64,000 nt of DNA, taken from NCBI GenBank assembly GCA_018398585.1, contig JAGTTD010000020.1:23656350-23720349 (forward strand). Direction: 5' to 3'. Below the pieces are notes generated by a model. That model did not search any database. It was not told where the DNA came from and was given only the letters and a program-made list of their open reading frames with translations. The stretch comes from Simmondsia chinensis (lineage: Eukaryota > Streptophyta > Magnoliopsida > Caryophyllales > Simmondsiaceae). Position numbers and translations under genes: made by a program. Below, in pieces: positions 21,536 to 32,424 of the stretch. Numbering within the stretch: the stretch's first letter is position 1; each line of letters opens with the position of its first letter.

Positions 21536-22170
21536 TCTGTGAGAATGAGAGTTAGTGAGCATACCCAATAGGGTTGCTGAGGCACATATTTATAATATCA
21601 AGAGTAGGAATAATTACAGAATATTCTCAGCATATAATCAGTATAATATCAATACAAATATTATCCCTAATACGTCCCCTCAATCTGTGCGAGAGGGACC
21701 AGCGTGCAGATTGGCTTTATGGTAGCGAAAGCGATCAGTAGCCAACCCCTTGGTAAATATGTCAGCATCTCGTTTGGTGGTAGGAGTGTATCGAACCTGT
21801 ATATCACCCTTAACAACCTTCTCACGGACATAGTGAAAGTCAACTTCAACATGCTTACTGCGATCATTAGAAATAGGATTGGCAGCCAGGTAAGTAGCAG
21901 AAACGTTGTCACAGTACACAACGATCGGGCCTGAGTGACGCAAGCCTAGGTCACGCGTGAGATAGCGGATCTAGTCACATTCAGCAACAACCTTAGCAAC
22001 AGCTCGATATTCAAACTCAATGGAAGACTTGGCAACTGTGGGCTGCTTCTTAGCAAGCCATGAGATGAGGTTGGGGCCGAGAAACAAGGCAAACCCCGTT
22101 GTGGAGCGACGAGTATCAGGACAGCCACTCTAGTCAGCATCAGCACATGTAGTAACAGAGCGCAGTCTTT
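21536..22170 (-). pseudogene. Ty1/copia 3' end: RNase H remnant and LTR-like tail
   Basis: The reverse strand encodes a copia RNase H: '[18 protein letters not shown]', '[20 protein letters not shown]', 'VVYCDNVSATYLAANP', 'KHVEVDFHYVREKV' and 'ADIFTKGL'. Two stops are visible, both TAG where the family has Trp (TGG). After the frame, a purine-rich 'GATTGAGGGGACG' and about 130 bp of LTR-like sequence follow. The upstream pol is missing. It is inserted next to an AT-rich MITE. Confidence 0.8.
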
Positions 22171-22559
22171 AACTTACAAACATGAAAATAATATAAATAC
22201 ATAGCAAAAATTATGTGACGAATTTATAATAGTCAAAATAAATTATCAAATTAGACATAGGCCACAAAATATATATGTAATCGTTGGCCACAGAGCTCTA
22301 AAGCATTGAAAAAAAAAAAGCAAGCTAAGCGAGACCTATAAGAATTTCTTAAAGATATGTTGTCTGGAAGCAGTGCGAAGAGGTTATCTAAGCCTGCGAG
22401 TAATGAAAGAAGCAAGAGGAAGACAGGGAAAAATAGGTCAAAAATGTAATAACGATTGGGAAACTTCTCGTGGGGGAGTGTATGTGGAAGATTGGGAAGA
22501 AGCTCGGGTTGAGTTTTGATGGTAACAAATCTATTATGATCGAGCAATTTACAATGATG

Positions 22560-22852
22560 GACTAGAGTAATCTTTGACTTGATTTCCTACCCTCCTCCCT
22601 GGCGTTGATGTGGTGCTCTCATTTCCCCGTTTGATCATGTCACTCCCTGTATTATTTTCAGTGTCTGTAGTCTTCTAGCGTATGTTGGCTCTGTTTGTGT
22701 TTCGTTTGCATTTCGGTTTTCTAGAATTTGGTCTGTTGTTTTTTGCTTGTCCTCTTCTGGCTCCCTGTATCTTTACGGGGGTCCTAGGCTTCGCTTTAGT
22801 TGAGTGGCCTGTTTTGTATCGTAACCTTGTCGCTAATTATTGGAAAAAAAAT
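22560..22852 (+). mobile_element. LINE 3' end (non-coding tail)
   Basis: A T/G-rich 3' untranslated-type sequence ending 'cgctaattattggaaaaaaa'. The same ending motif (taattattg + A run) closes 38385-38566, 40015-40157 and, on the minus strand, 32425. This supports a 5'-truncated LINE. No coding part is left. Confidence 0.4.
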
Positions 22853-23159
22853 GGATTGACCAAACCAAGACCCAAATTCTACCCAGTTAACTAAATAAGC
22901 TAAGCGTGAAATTTAACCCATCTCCAAAAACTCTGACCCAAACCCGTTATCTTCATATTGGTGTTCGTATCGTGTTAGAATGTACCAAGTGCTAACTCTA
23001 CTATGACAGCTAAGAAAAAATTGCTCTTTTCAAAGGGACTTTATTTTCAATAGCGATATTTTTGTGCGAAAAAAAATTATTTTATACTTTAAAAAATAAA
23101 ACACTATTTTTCTAATTCTAGTTTTCATATAAACATTATTTTCCAAACAATAACACAGC

Positions 23160-23203
23160 AGTCCCAATACCTCAAGGGCTCCCGCTTACGCACGTTGGGG
23201 ATA
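23160..23203 (-). mobile_element. 5S-headed SINE family, short 3' fragment
   Basis: Only 'caatacctcaagggctcccg' and a few more bases survive. Confidence 0.4.
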
Positions 23204-23460
23204 CTCTTATTCCGAAAAGAACCTCTTTTTTGAGAAAGGGGCGACCGTAATTATTAAAATGCAATACGCAAGTAAACAGAATTTCATATGTTCATGTATT
23301 ATTCGACTCTATATATAAAAAAATTTAAGTCAAAAGTTTGTTGAATTATAAACAATTAATATATTACTACATTCATATCTATAACGACTTATTCTCAAAT
23401 ACTAATATAGTGCAAAGGAGTGTAATTCCGTCAAATTTGACTTCTATTTAATGGTATTAC

Positions 23461-23834
23461 TAGGGGTGTAAATGAGGCGAGGCTTGTCATAAAACTCAAA
23501 AAGCTCGGCTCACTTTGAGCTCGAGCCGAGCAGGCTCATTTAGCTTATCAAGTGGAGCCCGAGCCTAGTGAAGCTCAAGCTCGTACGCGCGCGAGCCTAA
23601 ACGAGCTTTTTTAGTATAATATATTTGCTTAAATATTGCCAATGAAGCCACATTGGAGCCTAAATGAGCCAAGTTCGAGCTTAAACGAGCCTACATTGAG
23701 CTTAAATGAGCTAAAATATTGCAAGCTTAATTTAAAGCTCACCGAGTTGAGATCGAGCCAAGCCAAGCTTAAAGCTAACGAGCCGAGCCTCGAGCCTGCC
23801 AAGCTCGGCTCGGATTGGCTCAAATACACCCTAA
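23461..23834. mobile_element. Non-autonomous hAT element (GCTCGG family)
   Basis: A perfect 8-bp duplication GGTATTAC (23453-23460, 23835-23842). Left end TAGGGGTGTAAATGAGGC; right end reverse complement TTAGGGTGTATTTGAG. 374 bp, no coding capacity. Confidence 0.88.
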
Positions 23835-24059
23835 GGTATTACCTATAATAGCAATAGTAAGAAACATAATACTCGAAAAAATATGGATGCGTGTTATAAA
23901 ATGTAGGCATGTTCAAGAAAACTCATAACACCCAAAAATACGGTTAATCGAATCATTATACTACTAATAAAAATACGTATTTTACTGTATTATCGACAAT
24001 TATATGTAAATGTCTTTAAAATATATAAATATATATTTAATAAGTTAATTATACATGCA

Positions 24060-24540
24060 TTTTACAATGGGCTTAAATTCCAATAGGCCCATATTCTCGA
24101 GTAGACACGGTCCGGAGTAAAGGCGCAATTTTTACATTTTATTCTCACAAATTTTGATTTTGATTTTGATTTTCATACATTGAAATTCATCAGTCATTAA
24201 ATTCAGCTTGCAAATTCAATTTTCGAACTACGAATTTCAAAATCTTCAGTCAATTTCTTGATTAATTTCTCAATTTTTTTAGGATGAAATTTCTAGGGTT
24301 TCTTAATTCACATAATTTCTCATAGAAAGAGAAGTTGGATTCTAAGAAGCAATTGGCACTAAAAATAAGGTAATTTATTAAACTTATGTTTTAATCTCTT
24401 TTCTATAATAATTTTGATGCGGGATATTTTGATTATATTCATATCTGAAGTTCTCGACAGGATAAGTTATTCGGCTTCATGGATCGATGTTGGGCTGTAT
24501 TCTACTCTGGTGATGATGATCATAACTAGAGGTATGCTCT
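24060..24540 (+). promoter_or_regulatory. Possible promoter and 5' leader of an unrecognised gene
   Basis: Contains 'caatgggcttaaattccaat' and 'aggcccatattctcg' (24067-24101), inverted TGGGCY/GGCCCA 'site II' motifs common in plant promoters. A T-rich leader-like stretch follows, then AAG|GTAATTT as a possible donor (24369) and a possible second leader exon (24462-24533, '..cgacag|gataagtt' to 'agag|gtatgctc') holding a 16-codon upstream ORF. No main coding exon was found downstream. Confidence 0.3.
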
Positions 24541-24793
24541 GATTGATGTCCCTTGTTGTCCAATTTATGTATGCATTGATTATAAGGAAATTAATAGTCT
24601 GATATGTATCAATTGACAGTAGGTGCAGTAGCTCACTTGGTGTATATCTTAGTACATTCGGGTGATTTGAGTGTGTATCAAATCACTACAAATTTGTGTT
24701 GTGTTGAAACGAGTTGGCTTTGCGTTAGATATCTAAACGTCACCTAGATTTCTAGTCCTAGGTCACCATTGCAATTTTGACATCACCAACTGT

Positions 24794-25288
24794 CCCCAAA
24801 GGCTTTAGTTGATAGGCAAAAGGACATGACTGATTTTATAATCTAGTATGCCTCTTTACTTAAATGCCCATTAGGCTTGAAGTATTACTTCATATAAAAG
24901 TTATATTAATGGTAAGAGTAGAGATTGTTGGGATTCAGCTCGTGACCTCGTGATTAAAAAAATCTCTTACATATTGTAGAGGAACCGACTATTCCAAAGA
25001 TTTAAGTTGATGGGTGAAGACATGGGAATGGTTTTATACTTTAACATACTCCCCACTTGAAGGCTCATCGGACTTGAAGTGTAAATACTGCACAGACCGA
25101 TCTCACACCTTATACTTAAATTATGTTAATATTGAAAGGGGGTGCCCGGGGGGGGGGGGGGGGGGGGGGTGTTGTCGAGATTTAACTTGTGACCTCTTGG
25201 TCAATAAGCTTTGATACAATGTCAAAAGAACCAACTATGAAATAAACTATTGGGTGAAGGTGTAAGAACTGTTTATACTCTAACATCA
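24794..25288 (-). mobile_element. Miniature LTR element in tandem form: three LTRs, two interiors
   Basis: On the minus strand LTRs lie at about 25225-25288, 24979-25045 (TGTTAAAGTATAAAACCATT..) and 24794-24852. The two interiors between them each carry the primer-binding-site-like block and the 'cacgagct/acaagttaaat' region. The right interior contains a run of 22 Gs (25148-25169). LTR-interior-LTR-interior-LTR is the product expected of recombination between tandem copies. Confidence 0.7.
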
Positions 25289-25821
25289 TCACGACACAAC
25301 GGACGTGGCTTTGAGCTAGAATTTTTCTACTCTAGGACGAGCATTGCCATGCCGGTGTCACTATTTGGGATTCAAGACAGGAAAATAGAGTAGTTTCAAT
25401 TTAATTGACTTTAGGGCTTGTTTAACCAAAATTCTTTTTTTAAAAGAAGTGGTTTAATTTTTGAAAAGCTTTTTTCCAGGATTTAAGTGTGTTTGACCTG
25501 AACAAGCCTTTAACTTGCTACATGTCCCACACTAGGCTTCCGTAATATCGACGAATGAAGTATGTCCATGATAAAAGACTGACGACTCTGGTACCAATTC
25601 CTACATACCAATAGAGGTTTCATCTCAAAATTAATTGGCAATGGATGGCACAGCTCCTATACGCTAGCATTTCCCAATTAGCCGATGTGGGATTTTTTTG
25701 GAACGTATCAATATATCTGATTAATCTTCTGACTGGCTGGTTTCTGTATGTATTTTGCTATCAGAAATCTACCAGTTTGGTTACTTATTTTCCGCTTTTC
25801 TTTGTAAATTTATCGCTTAGG

Positions 25822-26368
25822 TAATTTGAGCTTTGAACATTTATCACCTGAGTATCTTGGCATTTCAACGTTTCAATACATACAATAAGGTATCTTGAAT
25901 TTTAAGAGTTTTATCATTCAAGCACCATGAAGTATAAAAATTTTACTTACCAGGTACCATAGATTGAAATTCAGTGGATCTGTTGTAAAATATTAACATA
26001 GAACTTGACTTAGGTATCCTTTTTCGGAGTTTGATAATTTTTAACTGAAAAATGCGTATATGACACATAATGCGGACAATCTATAGGTATCTATTGTCAT
26101 AAATCGGTGAATTTTTCTCGTAGTCCTCTAAATTTTGACTGAAAACATTGAGGTAACTCATACACATTATTGTAATCATGTACATACGTGAGCAATTTCA
26201 AGTAAAAACTCGCCGGATGCTGATAGAAATTCACTGATTTCCAGTATACGGTACCAAGACACTGAAATTTTCGAAACTTAGGATGTCTTATTGTATATAT
26301 TAAAATATCAGGATACCTAAGTAATAAATGATAAACTTTTAGGGCATCTAAGTGATAGATATCCCCTT
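25822..26368. repeat. AT-rich MITE ('ttatcacttag' family)
   Basis: Starts 'ggtaatttgagctttgaaca' and ends 'gggcatctaagtgatagata'. Internally duplicated around 25860-25960. Confidence 0.5.
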
Positions 26369-27117
26369 AATAATTCCTATAACTTTTCAGCTCTGGGGAT
26401 GATAATTTTGTTCTGAAGCTTGCTTGATGTTTTTAAGTGGGGTCTTTGGTGAGGTGAGCTGAACTGAAGCTCGAATGAGGAGCGGGACTGGGTGAATTTG
26501 CGTTTGTTGTGTGTTGTTGGTTTGTGTTGCTTGTGACGAGCTAGGAAGAGCATTTATAAGGCTAATGCCAATGTATTTGGCACGAGACATAGGGTTATGC
26601 AGATATCTTAAGTTAATTTAGTATTTAAGGATGAACTGCCCAAAAACCATGGTCGTTCCCAAGATTTTAGGGACCAAAAGCAAACTTGACCAATGGGCTG
26701 TTTTGTTAACCAAGATGTCCAAGCCAACTTAAGCGTATCTCGGATAATTTACTTTATATTATAATACCAACTAATATGTGAGTAATTTATATTGTATATG
26801 TAAATATGCCTTTATAAAGTATTATAAGTATGTTGCTATTTCATCAATAATGAATGGTTTTTATGCTATAGAAGCAAACTCTTAATATAACTAATCTTCA
26901 AAAGGGACTCTTTAAAAATTGAGGATCCCGATCACTTGCTTCTGTTGCTCGGTGTTTTGACTGGCGCTTCCAAGAACGAGTTGTTTTGGTCTCTTATCCT
27001 GCAAGTTTTTTCCGCCATGCCCCATGTATTGTGCTAGGTGACATATTGTGTGTATTTGATATTAACTTGCTTGCCTATTCTTTTCCTTGTTCGGGATGGT
27101 TTATTTTTAGCTGAATG
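26369..27117. other. No gene assigned
   Basis: A 67-codon frame (26387-26590, minus) sits here in less AT-rich sequence, but no motif is recognisable and the other strand also stays partly open. Around 26930-27070 the text resembles a worn LINE or leader. Nothing firm. Confidence 0.25.
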
Positions 27118-27490
27118 TATTAGGATTGAGGCGTAGCTTCAAACTATGCTTGGAGCTCAGCTCGGTTGAGATTGAACCCAGCTAGGCGAGCTCTGAGCTA
27201 CGTTCATCTTATTTAGACTTATTTAAGCTCGATGGGCGCTTGTTTCTGCTTCAACTTGGCTTATTTAGGCTCCAACTTAGCTCGATTAGGCATATATTCG
27301 TACTGATAAAGTATAGGCTTATTTAGGCTCATTTAGGTTTGCAAGTCTACTAGTTTGAGCTTGGCTAGGCTTGAGCTCTGCTAGTTAAGCTAAACAAGCT
27401 GGGTCAGCAAGGCTTGGGCTTGTATGAGCCGATTTTCTATCTTTGTAATGGGCTTGTGAGGCCCGGCCTAGGCTTATTTACATTCCTAAT
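27118..27490. mobile_element. GCTCGG-family hAT element, degenerate
   Basis: 'attaggattgaggcgtagct' to 'ggcttatttacattcctaat' with 'gagctcagctcgg' interior. Confidence 0.5.
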
Positions 27491-27635
27491 TAATCTTACT
27501 CGGTCCTCGTCTTTGTTTTGCCTTGCACTCCTTTGTCACTGCTCTTTGGTGATAGTTGAATGAACCAATTGACAACCCTAGTCTAGCAGCACCTCCCTCT
27601 TGCTACCGATCCTCAAAACCCCTCTTCTCTCTCCT

Positions 27636-28049
27636 CGAGGTTGTAAACGAGCCGAGTCGAATTGAGCACCTTGTTGTTCAAACTCAAGTTTGATAGTCCT
27701 TAACAAGCTCAAGTTGGAGCCAGGCCTTTTATTGAGCTTTCAAAGAATCGAATTTGGTTCCATATAATATTAGTATGCTCGATACTTTGCTTGTTACGCT
27801 AATCGAGCCAAGTCAAGCTCACTAACATGCTATTTGAGCTACTATCCAGCCATCATCGATCCATTATTGAGCTAATAGTAGGCTATTAAAGATTTTTATC
27901 AAATTGTTCGCAAACATTAATGAGTAGAGCACTTCTCGTCTGAACTCGACGTGATAAGTTATCGAATTTCCCGAAACGAGCACAAGCACGCCCTAACAGA
28001 TTCCAAGCACTATCAGTTTATTGAATGTTTGATTTGTTTATATTCCTGC
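27636..28049. mobile_element. GCTCGG-family hAT element, degenerate
   Basis: 'gaggttgtaaacgagccgag' to 'gatttgtttatattcctgc'. Same layout as 4654-5179. Confidence 0.5.
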
Positions 28050-28170
28050 ATGCCTGTGTATTTTTTTTTTTTCTGGTTATTTTTCCTCACTTGAGCTCCT
28101 ACAAAATTTGGTAGAATGTCATCCATTGTTACATGTAGTCTTTATAGTTATTTCTATAATTGTTTGAATC

Positions 28171-28361
28171 GTACCTAAGAGGGTACCAACACGCAAGCAT
28201 AGGATCCCATTAGAACTTCGAAGTTAAGCGTGCTTGAGCAAGAGTCGTACCAAGATGGGTGACCTCCTGGAAAGTCCTTGTGTTGCACCCCTCAGGTTGG
28301 GGGGTCCTGAGAAATACCGAGAGCTCTTGAGGCACTAGGAGTAGGAATGTTGCTTTCAATT
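28171..28361 (+). mobile_element. 5S-headed SINE, subfamily A, body deletion
   Basis: A perfect 12-bp duplication ATTGTTTGAATC (28159-28170, 28362-28373). The head 'gagggtaccaacacgcaagc' and 5S-like text through 'gtgttgcacccctcaggttg' are well preserved. The central 'aaggctgcgtacatcc' block is deleted. Tail 'ggaatgttgctttca'. Confidence 0.85.
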
Positions 28362-28373
28362 ATTGTTTGAATC

Positions 28374-28800
28374 TGTTGACAATCTTCACTCGATTTTCGT
28401 CTTATCGTAGATCGGTCATCTGATCAACCATAATTCTCTCTCATACCACTTTCAGTTCGTCTTATTGCTATCTAGTTTTGTCTCGTCGCTACTCGATGTT
28501 TGTTTGATGATGTCGACCAAATACATAAGGCCGATAAACCTAATGCACCCTACAACAATACATGCATAAACTCTTCATGCTTTCGTCTCCCGGTATATGA
28601 TAATTGATTGACTCGGAAATCTTACTCTTTTGAAACGCGAAGAAACTGAACTCACCCCACCATCATGTATCTCGTAAGATCAATCGCATGTCGTTGGAAA
28701 GAATCGAGTCGAACTGCTTGCTATGGCCAAAAAGATGTTAGACTCGGCTATTTTATAAGATTTTTTTGAAATGTTTGTCTAGTTTAAAGCGCTCAAGTGT
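28374..28800. other. No gene recognised
   Basis: Moderately AT-rich. No motif, splice-linked frame or repeat identified. Confidence 0.25.
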
Positions 28801-29210
28801 CAATGCTAGTGTCCAAGTACCATAATCCAACACAAATACTTCATAAATAAAAAATGGAGTCAAGTAAGCGTTAAGAAACGCAACAGGGGAAGCACAATGA
28901 GATATTGAACGATAAAACAAGACAAACACACAAGACTAATGTGGTTCGGCCTAAAATGCCTACATCCACGGAGTTAGAGGGATATATTATTGCTTGGAAA
29001 TTTTACAGAGTTTTTCTGATTTCACCACCCTCTCTCAAACCCTAAACAATAGTTTTTTATAGGCGCGTGCAGAAGAAATCCTAGTCATCCGAGCTGTAAC
29101 CACCAAATGGGTTGGGCCTCCACCTCAGCCCAGAATAAGGCCCAAAAAGTATCCATTCCTGATCGAGCCTATTGGCCCGATCTCTGCACGATAGACACGA
29201 CTCATAATTG
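28801..29210. repeat. LTR-like fragment
   Basis: Holds 'actaatgtggttcggcctaa' and 'tgcctacatccacggag', a phrase typical of plant copia-type LTRs, and a GC-rich 'gggcctccacctcagccc'. Termini not located. Confidence 0.35.
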
Positions 29211-29404
29211 TATAAAATTAGACTCCACATAAGAAACCCGGCAGATCTTCTAGAGTGTTGTGTTGGCCTTCCAACCCTATGTACTTGAAATTCTTGTTAA
29301 ATTTCTGAACAGCTATTGGATTCTTTGTGAATAATTTTCTGCAGAAAATTTGTACCATTTGGCAAGAATTTTTTTTTCTGATTCTTCCTGTCAGAGAGTG
29401 AGTA

Positions 29405-29905
29405 GTAGGAGCGTAAAGGAGCAGAGCCAAACCGAGCACCCTCTTGTTCGAACTCAAGCTCAATGAGCATCAACAATCTCGAACTCGAGCTGAGGCTTTG
29501 TTGAGCTTTTGAGTCTTTGTTTCAACTTGGTTTGATAAGATATTGGTTTGTTCGGTGTTGGGTTCAGCTTGGCTTGTTAGCCTGATCGAGCCAAGTTGAG
29601 CTCGTTAGCAACTAACTTCCTGGCAAGCTAAGCTACCCAGGTACGATCAAGTCACCTCGATCAATTATGGAGCCATTAACGAGCAATTAGTGAATTCTTG
29701 ACGAGCCCTTATTGAGTTTCTATTGAGTTCATGAAAGTTGACTAGTTGAGCATCTCTTGTTTGCACTTAGCAAGTTAATCTTGTTAAGTATGCTCAAGCT
29801 TGGTTTGATAAGCTATCGAACCCTCAAAACGAGCTTAAAAGAGGCCCGATCAATTTCAAAGATAAGTAGTTTATTGAATGTTCGGTTTGTTTGCCAAACC
29901 CATGA
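29405..29905. mobile_element. GCTCGG-family hAT element, degenerate
   Basis: 'taggagcgtaaaggagcaga' opening and 'gaatgttcggtttgtttgcc' closing. Interior parallels 4654-5179. Confidence 0.5.
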
Positions 29906-30114
29906 CTGCAGGGGGTGAGAAGGGCCTTTTGGTGACACATTTGTGTGGGTATTAATCCCAAGAGACACTAATTTTATATATGTAACTCAGTAGCAAGTTG
30001 CGGCGCATCAATTTAATTTATTTACGCTTTTGATTTGATGTTAGGCTTGATAAGAGGAACGGTTTACGGAGGATTTCCGAATCGAAAGACGCTTGTTGTA
30101 CTCTAATCCCTTTG

Positions 30115-30205
30115 AAAGTGTGAAGGAACCGACTATTTGAAGCTCTTTGGTGAAGGCAAAAGAATGATTCATGCTCTAATATTCTCTCTCACGTTAATGA
30201 ATATC
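30115..30205 (-). mobile_element. Miniature LTR element fragment (LTR only)
   Basis: 'gaaggaaccgactatttgaa' to 'catgctctaatattctctct' matches the LTR of the 24794-25288 element. Confidence 0.45.
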
Positions 30206-30249
30206 TCATCGAAGAACATCGGATTCTTAAAAGGATTCGTGATCTTCAT

Positions 30250-30661
30250 GTATGGAGCAAATTTGTTTTTTAATTTCTTCTTCTTTCATTTTAGGTAGAG
30301 GTCCCGGTCCGGCCCACGAGCCTCCTCAAAAATGGGAAGGCCTGGGCCGGCCGGCCCATGGGGGCTTTGCCCCTTTGGGCACTATAACTTATTTTATAAT
30401 TATATTTTTTATTTATATTGTTATAATTGTATCTTTTTTTAATAAGTTGCAATACATTTTATTTTATAAAATATATTTGTAATTTAATAGGGTACTATTA
30501 TATTATTATAGTCATATTTTTTTTAACAAGTTATAATACATTTTATTTTGTAAAATATATTTGTAATTTTATAAGGTACTATTATGGTTGTATAGTATGT
30601 TATATTATATATATATAATATATATATTCAAAGAGGACCGGGCCGTGGCCACTTCTAATTT
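30250..30661. repeat. GC-rich then AT-rich degenerate repeat
   Basis: 'ggtcccggtccggcccacga' at 30300 and 'gaccgggccgtggccacttc' at 30635 may be worn inverted ends of a hAT-type element. The interior holds two similar 'ataagttgcaatacatttta' units. Confidence 0.3.
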
Positions 30662-30735
30662 TAGGCTTTGGGGTCCTTCGGAAACAGCCTATCTGTAGGG
30701 GTAAGGTTGCGTACATCTCACCCTGTCGTGTTGGT
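30662..30735 (+). mobile_element. 5S-headed SINE family, body fragment
   Basis: 'ggggtccttcggaaacagcc' and 'gggtaaggttgcgtacatct' only. Head and tail missing. Confidence 0.45.
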
Positions 30736-30946
30736 CGTTATGTAACAAATTTTTAGCTAATTGTTTTTTTTTTGACACTAATATAGCTAATTGTTATGTG
30801 CTTGGATATTAAGATTTATTTATTAAAAAAATTATTATTTAAATTTTGATTGTTGAAAATAATAGTCACATAGATATTCATATGTAGCCCAAGTTGGCTT
30901 AATTTGTAGCATAGCTCCATGAACACCTTACACTAAGACATCAAAC

Positions 30947-31284
30947 TAGGGGTGTGTATGATCCGAGTCAACCTCTCGGCTCGGTTTGGGCTTGGTTTGA
31001 AGCTCGCTTAGCATGGAAACGTCAAGCTCGAGCTCATATCGGACTTGCCTTGGCCCAGTTGAGCTTGAATCCAGCTCGGCGAGTTTTAAATTAAGCTTGC
31101 TTTAGTTGGGCTCATTTGGGCTTAAACTGCATCAAGATATGTTTAATGAGGCTCGCGAGTCTACAAGCTTGAGCTCGATTTTATAAGCAAAACAAGTTGT
31201 CTAAGCTTGACTCAAGTTCAAAATGAGACGAGCCTTTCAAACTTTATGACCTCGTGAGCTTTCGAAACCGGCTCCGCCATGCTC
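30947..31284. mobile_element. GCTCGG-family hAT element, right end worn
   Basis: Left end TAGGGGTGTGTATGATCC is clear. The interior 'ctcggctcggtttggg' follows 2210-2614. Confidence 0.55.
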
Positions 31285-31419
31285 CAAATTCAACATATCA
31301 TATTCCAAATTTGGGAGTTGTCATCACGATAATAATTATTATTATTGTTAGAATAATACTACGATTTATACACATGATAGTTGCAAAAATTAACCTATTA
31401 GTCACAATATTACACAGTG

Positions 31420-31530
31420 ATCGAAGATGCTTCCGCTAAGGCAAGGTTTGGGAAGGATAAGATGTACGCAGCCTTATCTCAACAGAGTGCTACTCTGTAG
31501 GGAGGCTGTTTCTGAAGATCCCCCAACCTT
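31420..31530 (-). mobile_element. 5S-headed SINE family, 3' fragment
   Basis: 'gatgtacgcagccttatctc' and 'ggaggctgtttctgaagatc' with a worn tail. Head missing. Confidence 0.5.
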
Positions 31531-31709
31531 AAAAGAAAGGAACAATATATATAAAATTCACGTCGAATAAAGCAATGGTAGACATGCAAGTCTATGGTCG
31601 ACATGCAATTGTAGACATGAACTAGTAACGGTGTTCTCTTATCTCCTAATAGGGGGCTACCCTGATAAAATCGTTGTTCCTTAAGTATTCCAAAGTTATT
31701 GCCATTAAT

Positions 31710-32243
31710 TATCAATGAAACTATCTATCCCCAAAGCTTAAACTGATAGATAAAGGCTTAAGATTGATTTTATACTATAATATACCCCCTCACGCAAATG
31801 CCCGTTTGAGCTTAAAGTGTGAATAATGCACAAACTCATCTCATATCATGTATTTAAATTGTGTTAATACTGAGACCTTTTGATCAGGAGGCTTTGATAC
31901 TATATTAAGGAACCATTTATTTCAAAAGTTTAAGCTAATGGGTAAAGATTTAAGATTGGTTTTATACTTAAAGCAACGTTAAAGCAACATTCCTAGCGCC
32001 CCAAAGGCTCCTGCCTAAGCAGGGTCTGGTAGGGGGATGTACGCAGCCTTCCCTCTTCAGGGTGCTACCCAGAAGGGAGGCTGTTTCCTAGAACCTCCAA
32101 CCTGAGGAGTGCAACACAAGGACTTCCCAGGAGGTCACCCATGTTGGTGCTACTATCGCCCAAGCACGCGTAATTTCGGAATTCTAATGGGATTCGGTGC
32201 TTGCGTGTCGGTACCCTCTTAGGTATTGATTTTATACTGTAAC
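31710..32243 (-). mobile_element. Miniature LTR element interrupted by a SINE
   Basis: Minus-strand LTRs at about 31713-31782 and 31900-31968. The interior begins 'taccccctcacgcaaatgcc' in plus view (purine tract reversed). The outer LTR is cut by SINE 31969-32224 and finishes at 'gtaaca' 32239-32243. Confidence 0.65.
31969..32224 (-). mobile_element. 5S-headed SINE, subfamily A, near full length
   Basis: A 14-bp duplication with one mismatch (31955-31968, 32225-32238). On the minus strand: head 'aagagggtaccgacacgcaa', 5S region with 'gggtgacctcctgggaagtc', A-type body, tail 'gctaggaatgttgcttta'. One of the best preserved A copies. Confidence 0.88.
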
Positions 32244-32424
32244 AATAACATTAATTATTTAAACTGAAGTGACAAAACGAGATTTGCATAATGACAAGAG
32301 AGAAAGAATAAAAATAAAAATATAAAATGATATGACTTGTGCCATGCGCCATATCATCTCCCCCTTTGTAATAAGCTCTTTTTGCATCTTTTATCTAGAT
32401 TCTCTACCCTCCCCTTTTTGTTTT

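Noticed and set aside
26387..26590. 67-codon minus-strand protein
   Set aside because: No recognisable domain, no leader or splice support; kept only as an unassigned frame.
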